NCBI GenBank assembly: GCA_036897095.1 | Contig: JAYMSP010002952.1 | Coordinates: 1-21,773 of the forward strand | Direction of reading: 5' to 3' | Source of the DNA: Plantago elongata | Taxonomy: Eukaryota; Streptophyta; Magnoliopsida; Lamiales; Plantaginaceae | DNA length: 21,773 bases | Part shown: positions 11,823 through 21,116 of the stretch, in pieces | Layout: each line of letters opens with the position of its first letter | Numbering within the stretch: the stretch's first letter is position 1 | Made by a program: the position numbers and the translations under genes | The notes under the pieces: generated by a model | What the model was told of the DNA's origin: nothing | The model's input: only the letters and a program-made list of their open reading frames with translations | Database searches by the model: none

Positions 11823-13154
11823 TTACCTTAAAACCTCCAAAACAAGAAACAGAACCCAACAAACACCTATTGCAAGAGAAGCACGCTGTATTAGCCCTGA
11901 ACACGAACTTTCATCGAAAAGAGCAGTTTCAGGAATCAACATCCTCCGGCACGCCTTCATGTCACCAGTGTTACCACTAGTGTTAGCGAAAACCGACCGC
12001 TCGACACAAAGGTCCACATTGCCCTCCAATTTCAACTTCCCACCGAGTTTCGACACAAAACCAGGAGAGAACGGAATCCTGCCACTCAGACTATTATTCT
12101 CCAAATTCAGCTCACTCACAAACTCCAACCCTTCAAACTCCTCAGGAACAGTCCCTTCAAGCCTGTTGTTATCAAGTCCTAAATAACAAAGATTTCTCAA
12201 ATTCACCCCCATAGAGTTGGGAATCTTGCCAACAAGTCCTACTCCAGAAAGCCCAATTGCCTTTACACCCCCAAGATTCTCCCATATTTCCGGAATCTGC
12301 CCTCCAAGCAAATTACCACTCATATACACCTCCTTCAAACTCCCCATTTCACCCAAAAACAGAGGAATCCCAAAATTACCAAACTTGTTGTAGCTCAAAT
12401 CAAGAAACTCCAGCTTCTTCAACCCCTTCAAATCAGGAACTTTCCCAGAAAACCCATTGTAGCTCAAATCAATCTTCAACAACTCACTCAAATCCCCAAC
12501 TGACGCATCAACATTCCCCTGAAACTCATTCTGGCTCAAATCAAGAATTTTCAAACTCTTCATACCCCCAAAATTAAAAATCTCACCTTTAAACCTGTTT
12601 CTGGAAAGAGTCACCTGCTCCAAATTCACCAACTCATCAAACGAAACGTTACCATACACACCACTCCCTGTCAAAACCAGCCTCCTCAAACTCGTCATGT
12701 TCCCAATTTTTCCCTCTATCGACCCGACCAAACCCGAATTTTCGACGAAAACCAGCTCTTCCAGCTCCAAGGATGAGAAATCAGGAAAATAGATTTTGGT
12801 CTCGGTGAAGCATTTGTAGAAGAAGAGCTTCCTGAGGTGTGTGAGTGGGAGTAAAAGTGTGGTGTCGAGGGTGGAATTGGAACTACAGGGTGGGTTCGGT
12901 GAGTAATCGGAAACGTAGCCGAAGCTGAGCTCGGCTACGTGAGGAGGTGAGTAGTCATCGGAGTAGTCGCAAACGACACCGTGTGGGGCGGAGGAGCAGA
13001 GATCGTCAGGGAAAAGTGTCCGCCATGGGTAGTCCGAGTTTATCGACTCGAGGACTCGGTACACCGATTCTTGCTCGGCCGAGTTGAGCAGTGGCTGTGA
13101 AATGACAAGAATGGGCATGAAGCTGATAAAGAGAGTGAGTGAAAACTTTGCCAT
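11823..13154 (-). CDS. Extracellular LRR receptor-like protein (RLP29 / PII-2 / TMM-like), single exon
   Basis: A 443-residue protein with no kinase. A signal peptide (residues 1-20, AKFSLTLFISFMPILVIS) is followed by an N-terminal cap (W44, Cys53, Cys62, GVVCDY). About ten plant-type leucine-rich repeats of about 24 residues follow from about 105 to 375 (LKILDLSQNEFQGNV, LEFLDLSYNKFG, VSELNLENNSLSGRIP). A Cys-containing C-terminal cap (Cys383, Cys402) comes next. A hydrophobic tail at 424-442 ends the chain almost at once, so it is either a single membrane segment or a GPI-anchor signal. N-glycosylation sequons are at N93, N152, N169, N353 and N391. The architecture matches kinase-less TMM/RLP29/PII-2-type proteins, which act as co-receptors or ligand binders at the cell surface. 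I chose the ATG at 13,154 because the signal peptide starts there; the 21 upstream in-frame codons cover the TATA region. The exact function is not readable from sequence. Confidence 0.93.
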   Translation of the reverse strand: MAKFSLTLFISFMPILVISQPLLNSAEQESVYRVLESINSDYPWRTLFPDDLCSSAPHGVVCDYSDDYSPPHVAELSFGYVSDYSPNPPCSSNSTLDTTLLLPLTHLRKLFFYKCFTETKIYFPDFSSLELEELVFVENSGLVGSIEGKIGNMTSLRRLVLTGSGVYGNVSFDELVNLEQVTLSRNRFKGEIFNFGGMKSLKILDLSQNEFQGNVDASVGDLSELLKIDLSYNGFSGKVPDLKGLKKLEFLDLSYNKFGNFGIPLFLGEMGSLKEVYMSGNLLGGQIPEIWENLGGVKAIGLSGVGLVGKIPNSMGVNLRNLCYLGLDNNRLEGTVPEEFEGLEFVSELNLENNSLSGRIPFSPGFVSKLGGKLKLEGNVDLCVERSVFANTSGNTGDMKACRRMLIPETALFDESSCSGLIQRASLAIGVCWVLFLVLEVLR

Positions 13155-13202
13155 TGTTGTCACTGAGAGGTGAGTATAGAGAGGGTAGTAAATGTTGCAG
13201 TG

Positions 13203-13214
13203 TATATATATATA
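13203..13214 (-). promoter_or_regulatory. TATA box of the LRR gene
   Basis: TATATATATATA lies on the minus strand about 50 bp before the chosen ATG. A transcription start some 25-30 bp downstream would leave a leader of only about 25 bases and would exclude the more upstream in-frame ATG from the mRNA. This supports the start at 13,154. Confidence 0.6.
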
Positions 13215-13670
13215 CATACAGTGGGGGCCTGGAGGGAGGTGATTAAGATATGAGTAATGAGAGAGTATATTGGTTGGTGTTCCAAGTTGAAAGATGGAAA
13301 AAAGGGTAGAGGATCAATTAGCAGGATTGTTGTGCAGAGATTTGCTTTACTGTTTTGTTGCAACGTTTTTTCATGTAATATGGATGGGGTGGGGTGGGGT
13401 GTGGAATGACAATTTTGGGGTTTGTCTGTTATAGCATGGAGATAGGGTGGCAAGTGAAGAAGACAAAGAGAGACTAGAGTGGGGTTGATATGCAGAGGAA
13501 AGGACAATTGTGGTGTTATTGTGCAAGGACGACAGATACCAGCTACAATTAAGCTGATGGTTTAGCGTGACTTTTAACTTTTTCTTCTTTTTGGTTGAGA
13601 AATTCATAGGTTGCAGTTGCATTATCATTTCAAATTTTCATTTAATGTATCAAGTTACTTAGATGAAAAT
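13215..13670. other. 5' flank of the LRR gene
   Basis: Presumed promoter region. Two minus-strand open frames overlap here but have low-complexity, Ser/His/Pro-rich translations and no family features. No transposon was recognised. Confidence 0.5.
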
Positions 13671-13900
13671 TGTAATGATCCAGTCTCTTGCATGCCGTAT
13701 CCCGATCCTTTGAGCCGGCACAATTACTCACCGGGGTGATATGTTGATTTTATTATATTAGTACAAGTCATTTTCCGCGCACTTTAATTTCACTCGTGCG
13801 CAAAGTGGGAAACTTCCCAGTTGATTACCCATCCTAGAATTATTTCAGAGTTAACGTTCTAGGTGAATTCTCAAAAAGAAATGTGAAATTTGTTAATATG
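13671..13900 (-). mobile_element. 5S-rRNA-derived LTR remnant, Cassandra TRIM-like
   Basis: On the minus strand, CTAGGATGGGTAATCAACTG followed by GGAAGT (13,836-13,811) matches the 3' internal-promoter end of plant 5S rRNA (CTAGGATGGGTGACC..CTGGGAAGT). It is preceded by GTTAACTCTGAAATAATT, a degraded relic of the 5S box A/IE region. Downstream come GCGCACGAGTG and AAAGTGCGCGGAAAATGACTT, words I recall from Cassandra-type TRIM LTRs, which carry a 5S promoter. The outer end TTACA fits an LTR terminus at 13,671. The other end is unclear (between about 13,890 and 13,966), and no second LTR, primer-binding site or target duplication was found, so this is a solo or broken LTR. A 5S-derived SINE is the alternative. 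Confidence 0.65.
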
Positions 13901-13966
13901 ATAATGTTCTCAATTGTTTTAAACTCTTTGAACTTTGACCTGAATGTTTAGGACTTTATTGCAACA

Positions 13967-14709
13967 ATTGAAATCGATCACCTCTAATTACTCCTCGAGT
14001 ATGATGTAGTTTTGTTTAAAAGTTAATGTATATAACATGGATCTTTTACGATAATAAATAATAAGAATATATTCCATTCATTCTGCATAAGATACATCAA
14101 TTAATCCTTTTTTGTATAGTTCAAAATTTATAACCAATGTTTGAAGGAAAAAAGATGTGTAAATGGCCGATAGTACACACGTTACTCATACACAGGGGGT
14201 AAAATGCGTTTAAACTTAAAAGGTTATCAATTTTATCTTTCGTGAATGGATAATATATCATCCGGTCAAGTTGACAAAATTTACATTACCATTAAAATTT
14301 TACTCTACAGTCTACACATACGTTATAATAACCAACGGATTATAAGGAATAGGTTAATTAAACCACCAGACAATTAATTGCATTTATATGTCTTTTACTT
14401 TTCCATTATTGATATACGGGTGACTTGTCCTTTTTAAGCATTCCTATATTGTTGTGCTGAGAACAAAATGCATTGGGTGCATGGATAAAAGGGATTTGAA
14501 CCTCGATCGCCTGATACATTGTCTGAATTCCCTTTACTAGTGCAATGAACATGACAAAAATTAATCAAGCAAGGATAGAGGAGGAGATTATCAAACAGTA
14601 CGAGTTATTAAAACATAGTTAAAATTTTTATAAATAAATACAAGTTTACAATATGTATAATAATACACTATTAGATCTAGACCTAAAAAAATTATAAATA
14701 TAAATCACA
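13967..14709. other. AT-rich intergenic DNA
   Basis: No gene seen. A tRNA-like SINE candidate at about 14,460-14,560 is listed separately. Confidence 0.55.
14460..14560 (-). mobile_element. tRNA-like SINE candidate
   Basis: Read on the minus strand, an A-box-like TTGCACTAGTAAAGGG is followed about 40 bases later by a good B-box, GAGGTTCAAATCCC, then CTTTTATCCATGCACCC. Spacing and order are those of a tRNA-derived SINE head. It shares the word AGACAATGTATCA with the candidate near 535. No tail or target duplication was established. Confidence 0.4.
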
Positions 14710-15856
14710 AAATTATAATTGAGTTATCTTAAATACAAATATAAATTATATATATAAAAATTCAATTTAAATTTTATGTCAAATAATCTGTTAAATTATG
14801 ACAACCGTCATCTTCATTGCAAATATCTCAAAATCACGTCAACGGTTATTTTGAAGCCAAACCAATCAAACATCCCCAAAACTAGAATGACTTGTGATAA
14901 GTGATAACAAATCAATCTAAAATGATTAGTTTTATAGGACTTTTATGATAACTTGATCATGATAGCACGAGTTAATTTTCAATAAATATGTTTATCTATC
15001 CCTTTATGACAAGAAGATTGCTAATAAGAGAATTAAACTTGTATTACAAGTTTTCTACCGGACAAAAGCAGCCGGAGCCAACAAGGACACGGCGGCTTTG
15101 TCGCGTTAAGGTTCATTAACTGTCTCATCCCAATTTCGACAGTGACACCTAACTACCTTCAGCATCTACAGCCACGTGTAGACCTTTCATTGGCTTGACT
15201 ATTGGGAGTACGGTTGTTTCGTGAAATAACAGAGCATGCGAATGCCATTTCCGGTTCTCTTTCTCAGTTTATTGCTACTCGCGGGTCCCTATACCTAATT
15301 TTAATTATGTTTTACCCTTTTTACCTTTTTTATTTACTTTTCACCCCTTTTCAAGTTTTTGTCCAGCTTGTAGCAAACTATTTTCACGAGAATGGGCAAG
15401 GATGTTAGGAGATAATACAAAATTGAAGAGGTGAAAAAAAGGCAATGGTGTTAATGAGGTAGCAAGCTATTATGAGTTATTACTTGTCCTGGTAATTTTT
15501 TGTTTCAATTATTATTGATAATTACATATTGAATTATTTTATATATTAAAGTTAAAGTATGTATAATAATGAATACAATATATGGCAGGGAGAGATGACA
15601 TATCGTACAATGTGATTACATTTTCCTTTCCACAAAATTTGTTTCATCAAATTATTATAATTTTAATGTTGAATATACATATTTACCCCATAAATTACAA
15701 TGAAAACCTCCAAGCATTCTCCTTCTTATTGACACATGTCACATTCACATTCATTATTTTTTTTGTTTCTAAATTTTTGTTTTGTCCACTTTAAAATGTT
15801 TATAACTTGAAAAATAAAAATTTTAAAAATAAATAAAAATCACCAACAATTTTATA
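14710..15856 (+). repeat. Dispersed ~1.1-kb repeat, copy 2
   Basis: Same orientation and landmark order as copy 1 at 4100-5196. This copy retains about 30 bp (GACAAAAGCAGCCGGAGCC and following, near 15,060-15,091) that copy 1 lacks, and a segment around 14,926-14,950 also missing there. It therefore looks closer to the ancestral form. Its final ~75 bases (from about 15,781) also form the outer part of the inverted-repeat arm described next, so the two structures overlap. A 68-codon open frame at 15,202-15,408 is not kept intact in copy 1. Confidence 0.85.
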
Positions 15857-16740
15857 TTTTCGAGATCTATAAATAAAGATCATCTCAATTATGTTTAAAT
15901 TATTTTTTCATATGTATAAAAATCACTAACAACTTTGTTTGAATTTTAAAAAATGGTAAAACAATTCAAAAAATACAATGATACTAATTTTAACTTATAA
16001 ACTCTCTTATAAATATCTTGATATATAAGAATAATCATTTATATTAAAAAAAATACCGGTACCCAAATTCGATGTTCGATGCCCGGTATTCGTATTCGAT
16101 GTCCGTTCTTCGTGTTCTATGTCCGCCACTCGTCTCCAAATGCACGATACCCGTGTTTGATGTCCGATATCCGTAAGCAATGCTCGGTAACCGTAAAGAT
16201 TGCCTTGTGTGTGTTCGATGTCCATTCTGATATTCGAATTCGATGCTCGATACTCGTGTTCGGTGTCCGGTATCCATATTCAATGTCCGTCACCCGTGTC
16301 TGATGTTCGGTATCCGTAAGCAATGCCCAACAACCGCACGAATTGTCCATTATCCGCCCGTCACCCGTATCCAATGCAGGATACTCGTGTTTGATGTCCG
16401 GTATCCGTAAGCAATGCCTGGTAACTACACTCATTACCCGGTATATGTGTATGATGCCTAGCTCGGCTACCCTATATGATTATCATATCATGCTAGTTTA
16501 ATTATATCTCAACATAATAAAATTGCACTTTTGAACTCGTTTTATAATTTATTAATATTCAAATCAAGTCGTTAGTGATTTCTATAGATCTCGAAAAAAT
16601 AATTCAAACATAGTCAAGAGCGGTGGTCTCTATTCATATATCTCGAAAAAAAATATAGTTGTTGGTAATTTTTATTTATTTTTATCATTTTTTATTTTAA
16701 GTTATAGACATTTTAAATTGGATAAAATCAAATTGTTTCA
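15781..16740. mobile_element. Inverted-repeat element (~960 bp) enclosing a minisatellite
   Basis: The left arm (15,781-15,937) and the complement of the right arm (about 16,565-16,740) match along their length. Both read TTTAAAATGTYTATAACTT, then AAAAATAAATAAAAAT, CCAACAA, CGAGAT, TATGTTTRAATTATTTTTT and AATCACTAACRAC. Similarity falls off outside these limits. Long, ~150-bp terminal inverted repeats are typical of MULE elements, and a MULE-type transposase relic begins about 105 bp beyond the right arm. No target duplication was found, and part of the left arm is shared with the 1.1-kb repeat, so the true element boundary is uncertain. Confidence 0.6.
16077..16460. repeat. 20-bp minisatellite, about 19 units
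   Basis: A diverged unit with approximate consensus YGATGTCCGGTATCCGTRTT repeats with register starts at 16077, 16097, 16117, 16137, 16158, 16178, 16198, 16216, 16241, 16261, 16281, 16301, 16321, 16341, 16372, 16392, 16412, 16432 and 16452. Nearly all steps are exactly 20 bp. A three-unit block containing the word TATCCGTAAGCAATGC recurs at about 16,145, 16,288 and 16,379, showing higher-order duplication. The array is CpG-rich against very AT-rich flanks. It has open frames on both strands simply because the repeat lacks stop codons. Confidence 0.9.
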
Positions 16741-16844
16741 TGACCAAATCACGTACGAAGAGCTTGTTGTTCGAAGTTACATCGATAGTTCATGAAGTAT
16801 TCGAATGAATCCCAAACTACATGAGAACATCGATAGCGTGATGG

Positions 16845-17864
16845 TTGTGGTGGCCTTTGCACAAACAATCTAGAAACTCATCCGGTACTAAGAAATTATC
16901 TTGCCCATTTCAAGTGAAGATCGTGGAGAAGGGACTAAACGAGTGGAGAGTTGTTGTGCAGAAGAATCACGAAAGACACAATCATGAACTCGGGAAATAC
17001 CCCCATTGGCACACTTCCACATCGAAGTTGACCGACGAAGAACGCGTGCGAGTAATACAGATGTTGCGTTTCGAAAAATCGCCAAGAGATACGCTTGTTC
17101 AGCTTAAGGTTGAATTCGAAACCGACTGCAGTGGGTTACGACACATATACAATGCCGATCAGAAAACTCAACGAGAGGAGATGGTTGAAATGGATCCAAT
17201 GGATACTTTCAGTATTTGTTACGACAACATAGCTACATATATTATGTCATCAAACATCCAAGTACTAATATAATGGCTTTTTTTTTAGCTCATCCTAACA
17301 CAAAGTCATTATTGTGGTTGTTCCCCAAGTTGTCCTCATGGATGCCACGTACAAGACTAATATGTACGACCTGCCCTTAGTAGAAGTGATTGGCGTCTTA
17401 CCGATAGAACAAAACTACCACATCACTTTCTTCTTCATCTCAAACGAGAAGACATCAAGTTACATGAATATAGCAAATGCACTAAACTGGATTGCAGGAT
17501 CATGAGTTGATGAACGACAATATTGGTTTACACTACCATATATGGGGTTGCTAGTAGCTACGACATATCAACGAGTCTTTTGCGCATATGTAACAGTTGG
17601 ATCTTTCACATACTTGCCATTGGAATGTCGTACGGACATGGAATCAGCTTCCTCGGACCCCCCCCCCCCCAAACTGTAGATCAAGGGGGGCCAGCCGCTT
17701 TTGTCCAAAATCATTGGTTCAGACTTCGCGTTGGTCGAGAAAGTACACTTCCACCACTGTCGCCAAACTGGGAGTATGTAACTGAGGCAAGAATAATGCA
17801 TTGGCAACAACATTATGCCGTTCGACTACGCAGTAGTTTACGTTGTAGTCAATTAAAATTTTAG
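16845..17864 (+). pseudogene. Broken MULE (FAR1-type) transposase gene
   Basis: Three blocks in changing frames add up to a plant MULE protein with its centre missing. Block 1 (16,845-17,273) is the FAR1/WRKY-GCM1-type DNA-binding region: GTKKLSCPFQVK, WRVVVQKNHERHNHEL with the HxH zinc ligands, then IYNADQK. Block 2 (from about 17,290, clear from 17,314) is the start of the DDE domain: AHPN, then VVLMDATYKTNMYDLPLVEV, giving the first catalytic Asp. It ends in a TGA at 17,503-17,505. Block 3 (17,506-17,864) resembles the OTU-like C-terminal tail of many plant MULE proteins: TYQRVF, SFTYLPLE, then NHWFRLRV and TLPPLSPNWEYV. The rest of the DDE domain and the SWIM zinc finger are absent. Breaks include frame changes near 17,325 and at a C13 run (17,658-17,670). 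Confidence 0.8.
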
Positions 17865-17997
17865 AAAATTGTTCGCTTTCGACTAATGTTCTGTTGCGTA
17901 TTTTCATAATGTAAGTAAACAGATTAAAATTTCATGTTCTAAAAATAATTATTCCTCTACGTTTATATTTTCATAAAAAAATCGACTTGGAAGAACT

Positions 17998-18208
17998 GGC
18001 CGGTTTTAAAACCGGCCTTTTAATCAAGTGGCTAGTTTTAAAACCGGCCATTTGACGAGGTGGCCAGTTTTAAAACCGGCCGCCTGATGAAGTAGCTGGT
18101 TTTAAAACCGGCCAGTTCATCAACTCATTAAAAAAAAAACCAAAAATAACTAATCCTGAATATATGGCTGGTTTTTAAACCGGCCATATCAAGAAGTAAA
18201 CCGGCCAC
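17998..18208. repeat. Array of 20-bp palindromes spaced exactly 32 bp apart
   Basis: GGCCGGTTTTAAAACCGGCC, a perfect palindrome, lies at 17,998-18,017. Near-identical versions, all keeping GTTTTAAAACCGGCC, follow at 18,030-18,049, 18,062-18,081 and 18,094-18,113, so the starts are exactly 32 bp apart. The 12-bp spacers are related (consensus about NNNTGATGAAGT). A fifth palindrome (18,166-18,185, TTTTTAAA core) lies 72 bp further on, followed by a half site AAACCGGCC at 18,198-18,206. The array follows directly on the broken MULE gene. Confidence 0.92.
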
Positions 18209-18674
18209 TTCATCATTTTCGGACTTCTTCATTTTTTTTTCGTTACTTATTTAATGTTTATAAACATTATTATAACCGATTTGTTTTCCAAAAAAATAAA
18301 ATTAATAAAAATTTTGATTGTTTTTACTGTTTTTATTTAGTGTTCGGTTTTATGTTATTGAGTTTCGATAAACGAATTTTTTCAATTCTTCATCAAATTT
18401 ATAAGTTTGTTTTTTACTAGGGGCATTTGTGTCTAGGTACAAAATTTTGTGTTACGCTTAGTCGAAAATGTGTTGCATTTAATATTCACGAAAAATTGAA
18501 AGAAATGCAGTGGATTAGTGAAAAACACATATGTGGGATACCAACATAGAGCGGAGATATTGAAATGTATATGTACCGCGTATATCATTTTACCAATATA
18601 TTTTTGCTGATTGATATGGATTGTAAATTTGCAGTATCAATTTGTTTGATGAAATTTTGATATACTGTACATTG
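18209..18674. other. AT-rich spacer, no gene seen
   Basis: Low-complexity A/T-rich DNA with frequent stops in all frames. I could not match it to either neighbouring element. Confidence 0.5.
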
Positions 18675-19225
18675 CTTTTAACTAGGGTAAAAAGCACAAA
18701 AACCCCTTCTATTATACAATATAAGCACAAAATACATTCAATTATTAAAATTATACTAAATTCCTTCAAATATAAATATATATTGTATGAGGCACCCTCA
18801 ATTACTTTTATTGCTCCTGAAACAATAACAATCCCTCCTTATCCCCTTAATTATCAAAATCTCTCCAAATGTTTATGAATATAGCAGAAAATTGAAACTA
18901 TCAATTGATAAATATGTTCTTTCACATACAAAAAATGAAAAATGAGATCGGACATTATTCATGATTATAGAATTACGTCTTCAATGTTGTCTAATACTAT
19001 GAATTCCAGAAATCGTGACCATCTTTGATCCTTAGGTCGGTGTTTCTTTCTATTCTTTTAACAATTGTAATGATGTACCATTATAACTTATAAGATTAAA
19101 TGAAAAACTAAATACACAAAGAATCAATAAAAAGAATAAATAAACAATGATCCTGCGACTATGCAATGAAAATACCTTTACTCATTAATGGTTACCAAAT
19201 GCTCAATGTTTTTTTTCCTTCAAAG

Positions 19226-19396
19226 TGTTCGTAGCCGAGTGGCAAGCTGAGACACCCATATTTAAAAGGTCAAGGATTCGATCTTTCAAAATGGGTGATA
19301 TTTATCCTCTGTATAGAGAATTATTAAAAAAAGTTATTGATGATGAGTATTTATTCGATTGACTATTGTAATTGTAATATCGTATCTACAAAAAAG
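19226..19396 (+). mobile_element. tRNA-derived SINE nested in the MULE
   Basis: An A-box GTAGCCGAGTGGCAAG (near 19,231) is followed about 40 bases later by a B-box AAGGATTCGATCT (19,272-19,284). The body ends about 170 bp after the start in ACAAAAAAGC and a T-run. Box sequences and spacing match a tRNA-derived SINE head. The exact ends and target duplications could not be fixed. Its position inside the MULE means either insertion after the MULE arose or capture by it. Confidence 0.7.
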
Positions 19397-19598
19397 CTTA
19401 ATTTTTTTTTAATAATGTTAGTGTTCTGCGGAATCGGAGATATTCGGGTCCTTTATTTATTTAATTATATTCTAATTTATTACAGTTTGATAAATTAAAA
19501 ATTACTATAATTTATTTATAAAAAATAGGGGTAAGTTAATAACATTATTATAGGTATAAATAATCTTATTTTCTCCTTGTGAAGCGCATTTTAATTAT

Positions 19599-20050
19599 AC
19601 AAGTAAATTTGACATGCGGAATCGGCGTGTTTTTTTAATATTAAATTTTAATTTTTTAAAAGTAAACATGTTCGTTCATGTGAATTCTTCGCACGCGATT
19701 ATATGTTTGACTAATAATTTCTTAATTTTACATGAGTAGTTTTAGGAAAAATGATATCCTGAAGGTATGAAAGTAGTGGGGAAACTACTTTTGACTTTCG
19801 GGACTAATAACTACTTTGAATTATTTGATTAGTATTAGTTACAAGCAAATTTGACAAGCGAATTTTGTGTGTTAATTTTTTTTAAAGTAAAATTGTTCGT
19901 TCACGTGAATTCTTCACACACGATTATATGCTTAATTTACAATTTCTTAATTTTATATGGATAATTTTAATAAAAATAATATCCTAAAACTATGAAAGTA
20001 GTGGGAAGTTACATTTGAGATTGATAACTACTTTGAATTATTTTGGACTA
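19599..20050. repeat. Tandem duplication of a ~240-bp unit inside the MULE
   Basis: Unit 1 (19,599-19,840) and unit 2 (19,841-about 20,050) both start ACAAGYAAATTTGACAWGCG. They share GTTCGTTCAYGTGAATTCTTC, CGATTATATG, AATTTCTTAATTTTA, ATATCCT and TATGAAAGTAGTGGG, and end near ATAACTACTTTGAATTATTT. Unit 2 is about 30 bp shorter. Divergence suggests the duplication predates any recent movement of the element. Confidence 0.88.
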
Positions 20051-20277
20051 TTTTTTCGACGATTTGGGAGGATTTGGTGCAATGTTGATAAGTGAGAGTC
20101 AATCTTGCTATGTTTATTAACGTTTCAGGGGATTTTGTATAATTTTGATAGTTGGAGGTATATCATACAATGAAAATTAATATTTTTGAGAATTTAGTGT
20201 AATTTTTATAATTGGGTGTATTTCGTACTTGTTTAGTATGATTGGATGGGTTTGGTGTAGTTTACCCCTTTTAACTA

Positions 20278-21040
20278 TCCATGTTGTAAAGTTTTTAGCA
20301 ACTTTTCTCAATGTCTTTCTTTATCTTCACTAAGTTGAATGCTTTTTTTTGTCGTGGAAAGCTTGATATGATCAGTTATGTTCAAAGATATTCAAAAGCT
20401 TGTACTAGTTGATCAATTGAGTTGTACTTGTTCAGTTGCTCCATAGGATTGTTTGGTAACAAATTCGTACCATTGTTTTGAATTGTGACATTCAAATAGC
20501 GTTATGATCGTATTACATATCTTCAAAACAATTAAATTGGTATGGCATATCCGTATAAACCAATTATAGAGGAAGAGTTGAAATTAAAGTTATTTGAAAT
20601 AGAGTTTCTTTTATTTTAAAAAATAAATTTAATCTTGACTTATATTTTCTTCGTCTCCGAGAGCTCCATCTAAAACAACCTAAACAAATCCCATAAATCG
20701 GCTCTTACCTCCTAATTCTACACTCTTGGTCCAAAATAAGTCCACAACTAAAATATAGGTCCAGAAAGAGGTCAGCAGGCCAATGCAACCCGGCCCAAAC
20801 TAATTCGCTTAACCAAAGACGAATTCAATGACCTATTCGATTGTTAAAATACCAAATCCGTAAATTCCAACATTTTCCAATTGTACCACACTTTCCAATT
20901 AAAAGTCACCATTTACGATACCACGTAATATTTTTCATATACAATTTTAATTACATACTATGATTTACTTAACTGCCAGCTTTTAGTTTCTTAATTTAAA
21001 ACTTGATTACAGTTTAAAGGTTGATAATTACATTTTGATT
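20278..21040. other. Intergenic DNA upstream of the proline-rich gene
   Basis: No coding exon or clear transposon end is seen. In particular no heavy-metal-associated (CxxC) domain exon could be found here, which matters for the interpretation of the next gene. Confidence 0.5.
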
Positions 21041-21044
21041 TTGG

Positions 21045-21050
21045 TATAAA
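21045..21050 (+). promoter_or_regulatory. TATA box of the proline-rich gene
   Basis: TATAAA lies 67-72 bp before the ATG at 21,117. This predicts transcription from about 21,078 and a leader of about 40 bases in which that ATG is the first. Confidence 0.45.
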
Positions 21051-21116
21051 GTCTTTACATGTGCATGAGATCTCAATTATCTTTAACCAATAATTTCAGA
21101 GAATCAAACCAAAATT

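Larger units (their letters stand above)
18685..20267. mobile_element. Complete non-autonomous MULE with 10-bp target duplication
   Basis: The element is bracketed by perfect copies of CTTTTAACTA at 18,675-18,684 and 20,268-20,277. It begins GGGTAAA and ends TTTACCC. The terminal inverted repeats extend for about 190 bp: both arms, read inward, share blocks such as AAATACAYYCAATTAT, AAATTAYACTAAATTC, ATTGTATGA and CCTGAAAC, at roughly two-thirds identity by eye. Long terminal repeats with a 9-11-bp target duplication define Mutator-like elements. The interior has no transposase frame, so it must have been moved in trans. It carries a SINE and a tandem duplication, listed separately. The 78-codon frame at its left end is terminal-repeat DNA, not a gene. 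Confidence 0.9.

Noticed and set aside
11959-12577. Plus-strand open frames inside the LRR gene
   Set aside because: They are antisense shadows of the leucine-rich repeats, Ser/Pro/Asn-rich and without any family feature.
13160-13628. Two overlapping minus-strand frames upstream of the LRR gene
   Set aside because: Low-complexity translations, no domain, and they lie in the promoter region; the TATA box cuts through this interval.
15202-15408. 68-residue frame in copy 2 of the 1.1-kb repeat
   Set aside because: Copy 1 carries several small indels across the same stretch, and a later one shifts the frame. The translation is hydrophobic low-complexity with no recognised family.
16007-16434. 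Several open frames on both strands over the minisatellite
   Set aside because: They arise because the 20-bp unit lacks stops; a period not divisible by three and indels between units argue against coding.
16077-16460. CRISPR-like array
   Set aside because: Units are contiguous 20-mers without unique spacers, and the window is a plant nuclear genome.
17998-18113. Palindromes as transcription terminators
   Set aside because: There is no bacterial context, and the exact 32-bp repetition points to an array rather than a terminator.
18642-18878. 78-residue frame
   Set aside because: It coincides with the left terminal inverted repeat of the MULE.
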